In this document: in pieces, positions 49,590-60,703 of the stretch
How the letters are laid out: every line of letters begins with the position of its first letter
How positions within the stretch are numbered: position 1 is the first letter of the stretch
Source of the DNA: Syngnathus acus
Taxonomy: Eukaryota > Chordata > Actinopteri > Syngnathiformes > Syngnathidae
Direction of reading: 5' to 3'
Assembly: GCF_901709675.1 (NCBI RefSeq)
Contig: NC_051092.1
Span: 8,266,491 to 8,330,490, forward strand
DNA length: 64,000 nt
Program-made: the position numbers and the translations under genes
The notes under the pieces: generated by a model
The model's input: only the letters and a program-made list of their open reading frames with translations
What the model was told of the DNA's origin: nothing
Database searches by the model: none

Positions 49590-50093
49590 ATATAGAAAAG
49601 GGATCCCCTCCACTACCACGCAAACAGAGCGCAGAGCGCATGGTGCACTTGCTCCGCTCCTCCCTGCGCCCTCCTCCGCACGAACCTCCCATCAACCCGA
49701 CCACGGAGTCACGTGATTCACCACCGAGCTTTTCAACAAGCCCACACCGCCACAAATCAAACTCACCCAACACCAGTTTGCAGAGAGAGAGAGCGAGAGA
49801 GAGAGAGAGGCAGACGAGCAAGTGAGAGGATGAGAAGCAGTGAGGCGTTCACAGGAAGAGAGCCACTCCATCACCGAAGAGAAACGATGACGAGGGTTCA
49901 GTAGAGGACAGATCCAAAATGTCTCCGCGGCGAGGAGGCTTTTGATAAGCATCTGAGATGAGCGGCACGCGGCTTTGGAGTCTCGTTCTCAAGCTGTCCG
50001 CTTGCCATTGGGCTCGAGGAGCGCACACGCTTTCGGGCGCCTCAGCTCAGCCGCAGCTTGAATAGAAGTGGAGCTTTTGTTGTGCCCTTCGCC
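49590..50093 (+). promoter_or_regulatory. fjx1: fjx1 5' flank: GC-rich promoter / 5' UTR region
   Basis: CpG content rises sharply here and stays high through the coding region, as for a CpG-island promoter. It contains a CACGTG E-box at about 49710 and a GA-rich tract at about 49784-49810 that probably lies in the 5' UTR. The exact transcription start is not defined by the sequence. Confidence 0.55.
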
Positions 50094-51326
50094 ATGAGGC
50101 TTCTGACATCCAACTTGTTCGCGCTGCTCTTCCTGGGCGCATTTGCGGGGGTTTTCTACGTGTGGAGCTCGCTCGAGGACCGCTTGGAGCGACACAAACG
50201 AGGCTTTGCAGTGCCGGGCGTCGGGTCGTTCTTCCCCAAACTCCCCGTGGATCTTTCCGCTAAAACTTTCCGCACTCTGCTTGCTGTCCCAGCAGCACAC
50301 AAAATCCAACTCAAGGCTCACAACGAGACCACAATAATTCGCCAAGACCACGTGAATGGGAATTCACGGGGAGGGTCAGACAAATTGGACCCCCCCGTGG
50401 AGGATGGCATATTTTGGAGCGCCTGGCTGGAAGATCTACTGCCGGTGGGATTCACAGAAGGATACGCCAGGGCTTGGCGAGACAGGGCGAGGGCAGCACG
50501 GGTCGTGAAGCTGGAGCCAGGATGCGGCAGGATATCTAATCAGCTCGCCACTTTCGCGGATGGCTCCAAAGCGTGTGTGCGCTACGGGATCAACGCGGAT
50601 CAGGTGCAAGGTGAAACTTTGACCTATTACCTTGCTTGCTTGCTGGGCATCACCAACGTGCCCCCTCTGGTGCTGTCCCAGCTGAACACCTTCAGTGAAC
50701 AATGGGGGATGGTGAGGACGCACCTAGGTGAACTACAATGGAGCGACCATGCCGTGGTTTCTCTCACCGAGTGGGTTTCCAACCTGAGCGGGGTGGTCAC
50801 ACCTGCTCCGCTACGCCAGGAGAGCAGCGGGCTGCACCCCGAGCTTCTAAACAAGACAACGGAGGAGCTCGTAGATCTCATGCAGTGGAGCGACCTGATC
50901 ATATTTGACTACATGACGGCCAACTTTGACCGGCTGGTGAGCAATCTTTTCAGCCTGCAATGGGACGCGCACGTCATGGAAAGGGACACCAACAATCTCC
51001 TGAAAACGCCCCGCGGAGACCTGGTTTTTATAGACAACGAAGCCGGGTTAGTGCACGGCTTCCGGGTGTTAAACATGTGGGAGCAATATCACCAGACTGT
51101 GCTGGGCTCCGTGTGCGTGTTCAGGAAGAGGACCGCGCAGCGCGTGGCCGAGCTCCACCAGCGCAGAGATGCCAGGACAAGGCTGCTGGAGCTCTATAGA
51201 GACAGCGAGCCATTGTCAGCCAAAATGGGTTTCCTTTCAGACGAGCACGCCGCTGTCCTCCAGGACAGGATAGACAGAGTATACAAGCACATTCTAGACT
51301 GCAAAGAGAAGTACGGCCAGCTATGA
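50094..51326 (+). CDS. fjx1: Four-jointed box kinase 1, single exon, 410 residues
   Basis: Fjx1 is the vertebrate relative of Drosophila Four-jointed, a Golgi kinase that phosphorylates cadherin domains of Fat/Dachsous-type proteins in planar polarity and growth control. The start is the ATG at 50094 (GCCATGA, G at -3); the open frame reaches 50058 only through a TTG. Residues about 5-22 form a single membrane anchor after a short basic tail, giving a type II Golgi protein. The luminal domain reads CGRISNQLATFADGSKACVRYG, QVQGETLTYYLACLLG, then NFDRLVSN with Asp279, and FIDNEAG with the Asp314-Asn315-Glu316 motif required for kinase activity in the fly protein. It ends HILDCKEKYGQL. The length is close to the human protein (about 437). 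It lies head to head with pamr1, 15 kb away, matching the human order. Confidence 0.96.
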   Translation: MRLLTSNLFALLFLGAFAGVFYVWSSLEDRLERHKRGFAVPGVGSFFPKLPVDLSAKTFRTLLAVPAAHKIQLKAHNETTIIRQDHVNGNSRGGSDKLDPPVEDGIFWSAWLEDLLPVGFTEGYARAWRDRARAARVVKLEPGCGRISNQLATFADGSKACVRYGINADQVQGETLTYYLACLLGITNVPPLVLSQLNTFSEQWGMVRTHLGELQWSDHAVVSLTEWVSNLSGVVTPAPLRQESSGLHPELLNKTTEELVDLMQWSDLIIFDYMTANFDRLVSNLFSLQWDAHVMERDTNNLLKTPRGDLVFIDNEAGLVHGFRVLNMWEQYHQTVLGSVCVFRKRTAQRVAELHQRRDARTRLLELYRDSEPLSAKMGFLSDEHAAVLQDRIDRVYKHILDCKEKYGQL

Positions 51327-51625
51327 GCATCCACGATGGACTCAGTGGCCCAAAGATGCAAAACAGACAGTTTTGTCTGGAATATGCAACTGAACTACCT
51401 CTTATGGATCAAATGTGACGCCTACTTTATCACTATTTGTGCCAGCTTAATCCCTGCTGATTTATCTCACACTATGAATCGCGCTTTGTACACTCTTGAT
51501 TAGGATAACGTGAAGATTATAACAGTGACTGCATGGGGTAACATATAGCCCCTCATGCTCTGTGTGTTTGGATTATTGCCGTATGGTCTTTAATCCAGAT
51601 CAAATAAACTCCCGAGCCTTACTGT
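51327..51625 (+). other. fjx1: fjx1 3' UTR (minimal)
   Basis: Non-coding sequence after the TGA stop. It reaches at least to the first canonical poly(A) signal; longer forms are possible. Confidence 0.5.
51603..51608 (+). terminator. fjx1: Candidate fjx1 poly(A) signal AATAAA
   Basis: The first canonical AATAAA after the stop, about 280 bases downstream. Confidence 0.5.
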
Positions 51626-51852
51626 TTACAATTCAATATTTCATACTTTATTTCTGTTAACATCTGGTTGCTTTTATAGAAAATCTTTTTGCACAGTCAG
51701 CTGCCGTACAGGAAGCCGGCACTTGCATTTTTCTTTTTATTCAGCCTTAAAAGTGTAATATTGTACATGTTGTAAATATTGCTCACCAACTTGTATTAGC
51801 AAGTCAGAGGTCCACTAATTTAATGTGCATTGTAACATTCTGAAATACCTTG

Positions 51853-51873
51853 CCCCCCCCCCCCCCCCCCCCC
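51853..51873. repeat. Homopolymer of 21 C
   Basis: An uninterrupted C run about 530 bases after the fjx1 stop. It could be in a long 3' UTR form. The G-rich complement could stack as a quadruplex. Confidence 0.95.
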
Positions 51874-54239
51874 TCCTTTTAAATATACTCTAATTTATGT
51901 TAAAACACTGTGTGCTGTTTAACCGTTATTGTGGTCTGTCAAACATTTAGCAGCCTGCAAGCCGCTGTGCCCATCATTACAGTGCTTTCATTGTGGTGGA
52001 TAAATGCGTGATACTGGCATGAATGTTCCCTCTGAGCCGTCCTGTCAGCCAAAGGCACGCTACCACGGGAAAATGCTAATCCTTTATAATCTTACCAGGA
52101 ATTATGAAGGAGGAGACAAGTGACATCATTTGATGCATTTTCAAAAGGATTTGCTGTTTCCTAACTAAATTGAAATTAGTTTTCATCTCTTCTTCCACGC
52201 GGATCAAAGGGCTTCATCAAATAGCTTCGTCTGTTCAGTTAAAGAGTAAAAAACATCTCCTTGAGAGACTATACTGTGCCGAGAGGATAATTAATTAATG
52301 CTTTTTCTCTCCGAGGAGGGCTTTCCTTATCATTTTTCAAAGATTGAATTTGAACTGTGGAATGTGTTCAAAGCACGAGTGCAAGGGTTTTTATTTGACC
52401 GTTTTAAAAGAGCGCTTTCTTTATTAGTTCCATAACAGATTGGACTTCTCTGATCTTTCGAGCGAAAACCAACGATATATGTTTGGAAAGTCCTATTTTC
52501 AGCTGCTTGCTCTTCTGCAGCTGGTTTCTTTTACTACTTCTGTATGTTCAGCCAACTCACTCCACTATTTGCGCATCTCGCGGCATGATAAGTTTTGCGT
52601 GCATTATTTCAAACGGTGGCTACTTATCCGTTTATCAATGCTTGACGCACGTGCAAGTGATTTTATGGTTTTGCCTGGTAGGTCACAATGGCAGTGATGT
52701 AGTGTACAAGGTTAAACGGGTATAACAATCTCATCCAGTGCAACCACCTGCTTCAGCAGCTTAGTAGATCAATATGTGCTCGAAGTGTGGGGAAAGGAGG
52801 TCATGGTAATGGGTTGGTAAATATGTCGACTTGAATTTCACTGGGGGGGGGGGCAAGTATTACGTGTACTGTGCATACAGCTGGGCACCATCTAAGCCTG
52901 CCTGTTCATGCTGAAAGAGATTTACGACGGGTTGCAGACACCAGGGATTAAACAATGTTGAACTGTGGTCTGCATGTGTAAACCAGACTCACGAGTCCCC
53001 TGCTTTTTCTGCCTTTCACGATTTGCCTCACATTTTGTCCTTTGAGCTTTTAATCTACTGTTCACAATACTTTACCTATTTGGTAGCGAAAACAACTAAT
53101 GAACAAAATTTTTGCAATTTTTTTTTTTTAATTTAGCCTCTTTGTAAATCACACATCGCCCCCAGTTTTTACGCCCAATTTATTCTCTTCCTGTGACACT
53201 GCAATGAATGAAACTTTTCCTATAGCTCATGGCACAAAAGCAGTATGTGGGACTTAATTACACCCTTAGTGTGCTGTGGGTCTCCTCACATGTGGTACTT
53301 TTGTGTGTGCATGTGTGTGTGTTTGTGTACGTGTACAAAGAGCCGCCAGCTCAGACAGTCATGCATCCTGAAGCCCGCAGCAGGCCTCAGCGCAGATCCG
53401 CAGGTACTTCAAGTGATCTTCCACTTATTTGTGCTCATTGCAAACATTCCAGAGGAGCAGAGGGAGGATCATCTCCATGGACACGCACACAGACGCAGCA
53501 ATTTCTCCAGCAGGAAAATGAAACAGGAACCAGCTGTGTACACAGACTGTCTTTAATGTTGAAGGTTTGAACCCTGATCACTTTTCTTCTCACTTATATG
53601 AATCCCACGAGAATACGATTGATTCGGATAGTAATTTTCAGAACACCGATTTTTTTACATAATATTTTAGATTAAAAAATAAAAAGGTAAAATAATATGT
53701 AGGTGCTTTGCCAGTACATGACTAACGGAGCAACCCCTCCTTTCCCATTGGGCTCGCCATGTGTGAGTGGATAGACATAACTGGCATTCTTTCAAGGCTA
53801 CATAGTGCAGGGGACTTCCTGCGCATGGCTGAATGATTTCATTATAAAACACAGCACATCGGGAGGAGAGTCACTTAGTCACAGTTGAGTGGATACCGTC
53901 CATAAAGGGTCAATCGTGGGGGGACTGGTGCACCGACTCGAGGGGCTCTCACATTGTGGGATGGACATCCAGGCGCTGGTGCGCTGGGAGAGCTGGCACA
54001 AAGCCTGACTGTGTTCAAACCAGGGGCACAAACATAAGGTCAGGACCTTTAGGTTTTGTTCCTCAAGAAAGACACAAGTTGGAGTCAGACAAGTGAACAA
54101 CACATTCCTCTGCTAAACAACATAAAAGTACATCTGAATTCCAAATACTTGAATTATTCTTGTTATTTTATAAATGCAGAAAATTCTGCTTGACATTTCA
54201 TTACATCTTGGAAGTTTAAGAGTGAGTATGAATGTTTAT
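51874..54239. other. Gene-free stretch downstream of fjx1
   Basis: No supported exon. A trim44 exon would be expected somewhere on this side from human synteny, but none was found. There is an 11-base G run near 52844. Confidence 0.5.
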
Positions 54240-54360
54240 TCTAAGTGTGCCCTGAGATCAGCTGGAGGCCAATTCAGAAGGCCTCCTGCCCAAAGACAGC
54301 CGGGATAGGCCCCAACATGCCCGCGAGCCTCGTGAGGATGAGCGATTCAGAAAATGGGAA
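54240..54360 (+). mobile_element. L2/Maui-like LINE 3' end without its tail
   Basis: GCCTCCTGCCCAAAGACAGC, GGGATAGGCCCCAACATG, CCGCGAGCCTCGTGAGGATG and AGCGATTCAGAAAATGGGAA form a plus-strand copy of the common LINE 3' end lacking the GGAT run. Confidence 0.75.
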
Positions 54361-55028
54361 GCTTAAGAATCCTCTTAAAGCAGGACACACTCAAATGTAT
54401 TCATCTAACGCTTGTGCAGTTTAGTTTTGCATTTTCTGATCATTAACGAATGCTGCGTGTCAGAGCAAACACAAAAACAGCTGTTGTCCAATCTTTAAGT
54501 GATGGAAGGAAAACATTGCTCCCTACTTATCCTCCTCGCATCAATTTGTTATCACGGTCGAATAGGCCTCAACTTTATTGCTTTGTTGTAAATTTGACAA
54601 ACCGCTGAAACAGTTACTTTGATATTTCTACTTATATTGTATCCTGGAATGTGTACAAGTAGGCAAATATCCCTGTCCTGTAATCACAATAAAATCAGTT
54701 ATAACCTCATTTGAGGTTGTCTGTTTTTTACTTCATGGTAGTCTTTGCACAAAATAAATCCAGATTAATTTCAAGTACATCTTATTTGTTATGCTTCACC
54801 CTTCAAAGTCTGTCTCCAAAATGTCCTGCAGAGTTTGAATTTTAATTTAAACGAATGTAAACATTAACACTCCTTCACATAAAGAAAATAGTGTCACATT
54901 ATTTTATTTATTTATTTATTTACATACAGTAAATGCCCTGATATGAAGAATTCTTTACTGAATAAATTTGATTTATTTTCACAATTATGAGAGTATCCCA
55001 AAAACCCTTTCAATGTGGCACTCAAAGA

Positions 55029-55317
55029 CAGAGGCGTAGCCAAGCCGGGGCGAGCCGGGGCGGCGCCCCGGTTAGGACTCCCTGCGCCCCGGTTGAAAAA
55101 AATCGAGCTTTTTCGATTCTTCATTTTCATGACGTTTTTTTCTTTCGGTCTTGCGCGAATGTGCTTGCGCTATTCTATGTGCGCGATGTTATCCATTCAC
55201 CGTTTGCCTCCCGGACCCGGATGTTGTTTTAGCGATCAGCGAACGGCGTGGGTGATGTTCGATTTTTTTTCCTGTGGGCGTGCGCCCCTACTGGAAAAAT
55301 TCCTGGCTACGCCTCTG
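55029..55317. mobile_element. Non-autonomous hAT-like element, intact ends
   Basis: Perfect 14-base terminal inverted repeats, CAGAGGCGTAGCCA and TGGCTACGCCTCTG, are flanked by a perfect 8-base duplication, CTCAAAGA (55021-55028 and 55318-55325). The CAG...CTG termini and 8-base duplication are hAT features. The interior is GC-rich and contains an open frame of 119 residues (plus strand, 55015-55374) that crosses both ends and is not a transposase. The intact repeats suggest a fairly recent insertion. Confidence 0.93.
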
Positions 55318-55329
55318 CTCAAAGATAAC

Positions 55330-56490
55330 AATGAGTTGCGCTATGAAGGAGACATGAATTGTTTTCACCTTTGAAAACAGATCCCAGATGTCCTTATTGA
55401 AGGCCTTTGACATTCTGGGGTGTAAATAAACAAAGAATAAATAACCACAGCACACTTGAGATCCACTTGCATCACTCTTGAAATTGGTTGGGGATATAGA
55501 GGTTGAGACTAAGCACTCTACTGTAGTGACAATGCAGAGTAGGCTACACATTATGTTACCATGACCAGGTCAGTCCTTGATACAAAGCACCCCAGAGTCT
55601 GAATAGATACATAAGTGAGCCCGCGTAAAGACATATTTTTAACTCATAGACTTCATCACTAACATACTCTTGTCTATCAGTGTGCAGATCTGTACATGTG
55701 AAGACCATATCACCAAACATAAAGCTGCACATTTACAGCTTGGCAGGTTCTGTCCGCTAATCCTAACCCCGAACCCCTTACCCGCTGAACAGATGCATAT
55801 GTGCCAGTTATTAGATGCTAATGCAAATAATGGTTTTAGCTTCAGCTAATTAGTGCTAACGCTGCAGCTCTGCTGACCGACCTATGTGCTTCTTTTAGTC
55901 CTTGAAAATGGCTGAGCTTTGCCCACCCTAGCTGCCAGAAACTTAGTGTGAGGGCAGCATTGTCTAAATTAGGCACACTGTTACACTGCAATATGGCAAC
56001 ATTTACCTCAACTCACTCACAATTCTTTTTTTTTTTATTTCAAAAACTTTTTCATGTAATTTCACACCTGGTCGACTACAACTACCACTACAAAAAAAAA
56101 AAAAAAGAATGTTACCGAATCATAGATTGTCGATATTGTTGCTTAGTATTTCTTTGTTTTATTCACAGATTGTGAAATCAGTTTCTTAGAATACTTATTT
56201 CACAGCAGTCAGTTTTTCTCTTCATAACCTGTGATTGACATGCTCAGCTGTTGGTATTTCCATGTTATGCTGCCTTGCTGCATCAAGGGTGCCACTTTCT
56301 AGAGCATACTCATTTGCATTAGGTTCATCTCTATGCAAATGAGAATTAGTGTGCTTATGGAAATGACTCGTAAGTTTTCCTTTTCACTCTAGTTTTTCTA
56401 ACACATTGCACTTGAAAATTTATGCAAAGACCTGCACCTGCCCATTTCTGAATGAACATGATTAAGTAATTTAGCAAATATGAATACTGT
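55330..56490. other. Gene-free stretch
   Basis: No exon or repeat recognised beyond short T and A runs near 56026 and 56091. Confidence 0.5.
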
Positions 56491-56492
56491 TC

Positions 56493-56600
56493 CGGAGGCG
56501 TGTCCAAACTCGGTCCTCGAGGACCGCTGTCCTGCCTGTTTTCTCCTTGCCTCAACATACCTGATTCAAACATCCAGGGTCGTCACTAGTGGATTAATGG
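56493..56600. mobile_element. Truncated hAT-like element
   Basis: CGTGTCCAAACTCGGTCCTC, GAGGACCGCTGTCCTGCCTG and CAACATACCTGATTCAAACA are the left half of the family seen whole at 15.0 kb, with less decay than that copy. The right terminus is missing. Confidence 0.65.
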
Positions 56601-58324
56601 GCACTCCAAAGTAGAAAGAAAAAGCAGTTAGAGGCACTAAATTAGAATCAGGCACTGAGACTTGCAGTATAAATTGGCCTTAAAGTGCTTGTTTTAAGGT
56701 TTTGTGATTTGCTCAGTTTGCTGCGACAAAGTCATACAAGCTTTGTGCCAGACATGCCTGAAGTGCAGGGAGGATCAATACACAGAAGGGCAAGAGGACT
56801 TGTGATGACACAATTCTTCGACCCTGCTGAAAAAGCACATTCCTCCGGGCTGACTTGATCCCTTGCTGCTTCCCTTGCTCGGCTGGTTTCCGAGTGTAAC
56901 CTATCCAAGGTGGTGCTCTTGAATTATAGCATCTATTGACACTGCGAGAACTCTGTAATTTGGTCATTTCTATGTAAATTGTGTGTTTGTGACACCATCA
57001 TAATCTGTACTACTGCACAGGCAGTGCAGCTTTCCATAATCCACAATGTTGTACTTCCATGCAGGAACGAGTGAAGCAGTGGGAAGGTGTCGGAAGAGTC
57101 AATCAGTTAAGTAGATGGTTGACAACGAGTCTAGTGAGAGAAGCAGAGGGCACTCGAGCATGCAGGGATGCGGACAGGCATTTAAGGTAACTATTTTGGG
57201 TTGGATCCAGGTGCGAGCCTCTCTCCCTCAGTATCAGTGGGATAAGGCAACAGCTCACCAGAGGCAGACAAAAGTGGGTTTATGGCTTCATTGTCATTTG
57301 AATAGGATTTGACATGACCTTCTGATGGTGAGATGAGACCACCAAGTGCAGCATGTACAAGACTGGGGGCAATCTGTCATAATTGTGGCACGATAATACA
57401 AATATATGCTGATGTGAGTTGATGGATAGTCGGCTTTGGGTTGAGTGCAAAATGAGACCATCAACCAGAGTGGCTATAGCCCACAAATCTACAAACAGAG
57501 GCGCTTTGTTTCTAAAGGTCAACAAGTTGGCAAGAAAATCCTAGAAGTGATTCATTACCTCGGTAACTATCAAGGTTATAATATCCCTTTGAAAATGATG
57601 GTCCCATTTTGAGTCAGAGAAAATAAAACACTGGGTGTTGTCTCCGTCACCATCCTACAACTTTGAGCGTTCTTTTTTTAAAGCTTTGCATCGTGTCCTT
57701 GGTATCTCAGGCAGTTCCAACTCTCACTCCTCCTTTCCACTTGTGGCACAACATAAAACAAACTGGTGACAGTCAAAATACCAAAGTCAAGACTTCAAAG
57801 CAAGTTCACAGAGCAATGACTAACATCACAAAAGTGCAATCCTATTCTCTCTTATGTGCTCTGGCAATGTGTAGAGCCTGGGGCGAGATTTTAAAATTGT
57901 CGGCCGAGGCCGAGGGATGAGAACATATCCCGAGTATAACACTTTTGAACGTACCGCCACACGGCAAGAGCAACACATCACACACAAAGGGATTTGATTT
58001 ATGAATAATTCCCATGTCAGATGGGAAATCTTGCAAAACCTCCCGAGATTAAACGTGACTTCGGAGTAAACAAACATAATGAACACGGAAACAACAGTTT
58101 TTGATTTGTTTTGAGCAGAAAAGAGACTTTTTGGTGTGCCATGACTTTCGCACCGCATCATCGTCCTTCTGAGCGGCCGAGATTAGCCTGCTAAAATTAT
58201 CTTTGAAGCCATTACTAGAATTGGGATCGACCTACGATTGTCATTAGGCGAGATTCAGGGCTAAAATTGGACTGATAATCCTGCGGCATTAACTTGGTTT
58301 AAGATCTCACTTTTATCAGAATTT
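56601..58324. other. Gene-free stretch
   Basis: No supported exon or repeat recognised. Confidence 0.5.
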
Positions 58325-58540
58325 TGAATCTTTGAGATACGAGTCATAAATATTATTATTATTTTGCTTTGACCTGCAAAAACAAACATGAGATACAATG
58401 TGTATGGTACAGTGAACTCAACTCAACTTACTTCACAATAAGCTGCAGTTTGGCTGTATGGAGAAAAAAAAGAGACTTCAAGCTGTTCAGTGCCGCTCGT
58501 ATTTGAAGGTCATTGTCAAACTAAACCTAAAAAAGAAAAT
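58325..58540 (+). repeat. Dispersed repeat, copy 2 (partner at 46.1 kb)
   Basis: ATTTTGCTTTGACCTG, CAGTGAACTCAACTCAACTT, TTCAAGCTGTTCAGTGCCGC and GTCAAACTAAACCTAAAA occur in the same order and similar spacing as in the 46.1-kb copy. Confidence 0.55.
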
Positions 58541-60522
58541 TAAATGTTGTGTCAAAAAATGGGATTACTAAAGCCTTCAATGTGACAGTCTTACAATTCT
58601 TTAAAGATGGAGTCGGCCATTTTCAAGCTGCCAGCAAGTTTTGAATGTAGTTTGGGACGGATATCAGGCACTTCATTTATTACAATGGGGGTAGATGATC
58701 CAAGTTTTTGGGAGTTATGTATATGGTCCTGAAAAAAAGTAAATTCGTATCTCAAGGAACCATTGTATGATCCAAAGTTATAGTCTATCACTAGTTTTGT
58801 TGATTTTATGACCTTTTTCAGTCAGTCATTTTGAAGAATAAAAAAATATCATAGCCAATTTCTGCATCTTGGAACAATACGTTACATTTAGTAAGATTCA
58901 TTTTAGATGTGCAAATACAGGAATATTTCAGGCGTTTAACATCTTAGTGGGAAGCAGGTAGGATACAGTATTTACTTTTGATTGTTTTTCTGTGTTGCCC
59001 ATTGTTGAAATTTCATAGACCTGAATTTGGAATTGTATCCCGAGTTTGACCTGCATTTTATACCAAGCCTATGAATTCCCAAGTAATGTGATAGAACCAC
59101 CCAAGAGTCTCACAAAGAGTGATTCTCCTTGTCCCACAGCTAGCAGAACAACAGAGCACTTCTTAATTTTATTGGAGAGGTCATGGCAGTGGTCATGTGG
59201 TTGGAGACACACTTGGTCCTTTGTGAAGTCTTTTTTCCATACACAGTACTGTAGTCTTTTGACTTCCCCCACTTGTCGAGTGAAGCACATAGCTGTTGTC
59301 ACACGCTTTACTGACTTGTCTCAAAAAGGAAGTTGCCCAGACAGACCCAGTTATTACAATACACCTGCAGGGCAAGTCTAGCGTTTTTCCGCAACTCACT
59401 GTAGCACTACCTTAAACAAAAGAAAACCAGAGCAAGCATAGTGACACATTTCCGAACCTAAATCCTGGAATATCCTCCCAGTAACACAGAGAGTAAATCT
59501 GGATCTGTTACCACTGTGTCCCTTTATGATTTAATGATCTTTTTATTATTATTATTATATTTGCTCACATCTATTGGTTATGTGAAGAAATATTTACGGT
59601 ACATTGTAAAAACATCATTTGGTTTGGAGGTAGGGGCTAAACCTTTGAGCAAACTCCAAAGACAGCTACAAAAGCAGTTTTGTTGGAAAGCAAGTTTATT
59701 TAGTTTATCATTCCCAAAGTGGTTTCTTCAACATAGGCAATCTTTTTGGGGGGGCTGCTGTCATTTGTTTCATCTTATTTCAATTTGAAACTGATTTGTA
59801 TCATATCATTTATCTTTAAAAGGCGATGAGAGAGTTTTATTGAACACCTGGGGGTTTGACAAACAGTATGTCACTATAAATGGCAAAATTCATGGCCATC
59901 CAGTAGGAAATGAAAAACTACATTTAGTGACTGTGAGACTTTGCGTGCGTGTGAGCGTGCGTACGTGCGTGCGTGTGAAATTATAGCATTGACAAATAAC
60001 TCTGATGGGCACTTCACTTTTCATTTAATAACATAGAGCTTGTCATCTGCATGGCTTCGTTCCTGGCATTTTTATTAAGAAATGCTGTGTGTATTGAATG
60101 TCTTTTATGTGAATGTTTGGGATACAATATAATTACATCAATTAATTAAGCAAATCAGGTGCTGGCAGAGACACATTCTTGACTTTTAATTGTTCAGTGC
60201 AGACATGGTTCAACATTCCTTAAACCAGCTGGTGGAATTCCTCCCTTCTCCCAGCATGACTGTGATCTCGATGTCATGCTTAAATTCATTTGGTGTAGAA
60301 GCAAAAGAGAGATATGGCAGCCGGCTTGAATCGTTTCAACTCTGTTCTTTTTTCCCCCCCTTCGTTCTAAAATCTGAAGGAAACACAGCTGTTTGCTGAG
60401 CGCTCTGAGGTGGGGGGGGGGGACTCAGCAAAGAAAAGAATAAGGTAAGGAAGAACAGGGCAGAACGTGGAGAAGCAGAAGACAGAAAAAGAAAAAATAT
60501 TTAACCAAAGTATATCTAAATA
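58541..60522. other. Gene-free stretch
   Basis: No supported exon. A GTGCGTGC-type imperfect dinucleotide tract lies at about 59943-59978, and C and G runs at about 60354 and 60412. Confidence 0.5.
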
Positions 60523-60703
60523 CCGTATTTTCCGCACTATAAGGCGCACCTAAAAACCTCCAATTTTCTCAAAAGCCGACAGTGCGCCTAATAATCAGGT
60601 GCGCCTTATATATGGACCAATATTGAGCCACTACAGCAGGCGTGTCCAAAGTCCGGCCCGCGGGCCAAATGTATATATCTTATATATGGACAAAGTTTTA
60701 AAA
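60523..60703. mobile_element. Truncated copy of the TA-flanked inverted-repeat element
   Basis: It starts CCGTATTTTCCGCACTATAA after a TA and follows the reverse complement of the 23.3-kb copy for about 180 bases, including the GTCCGGCCCGCGGGCCAAAT core. It then diverges after CAAAGTTTTAAAA, so the second inverted terminus is missing. Confidence 0.88.

Noticed and set aside
50436-50902. Antisense open frames within fjx1
   Set aside because: Shadows of the GC-rich fjx1 coding strand.
55015-55374. 119-residue GC-rich open frame
   Set aside because: It spans both ends of the hAT-like element and its target duplications, so it is transposon sequence and not a gene.
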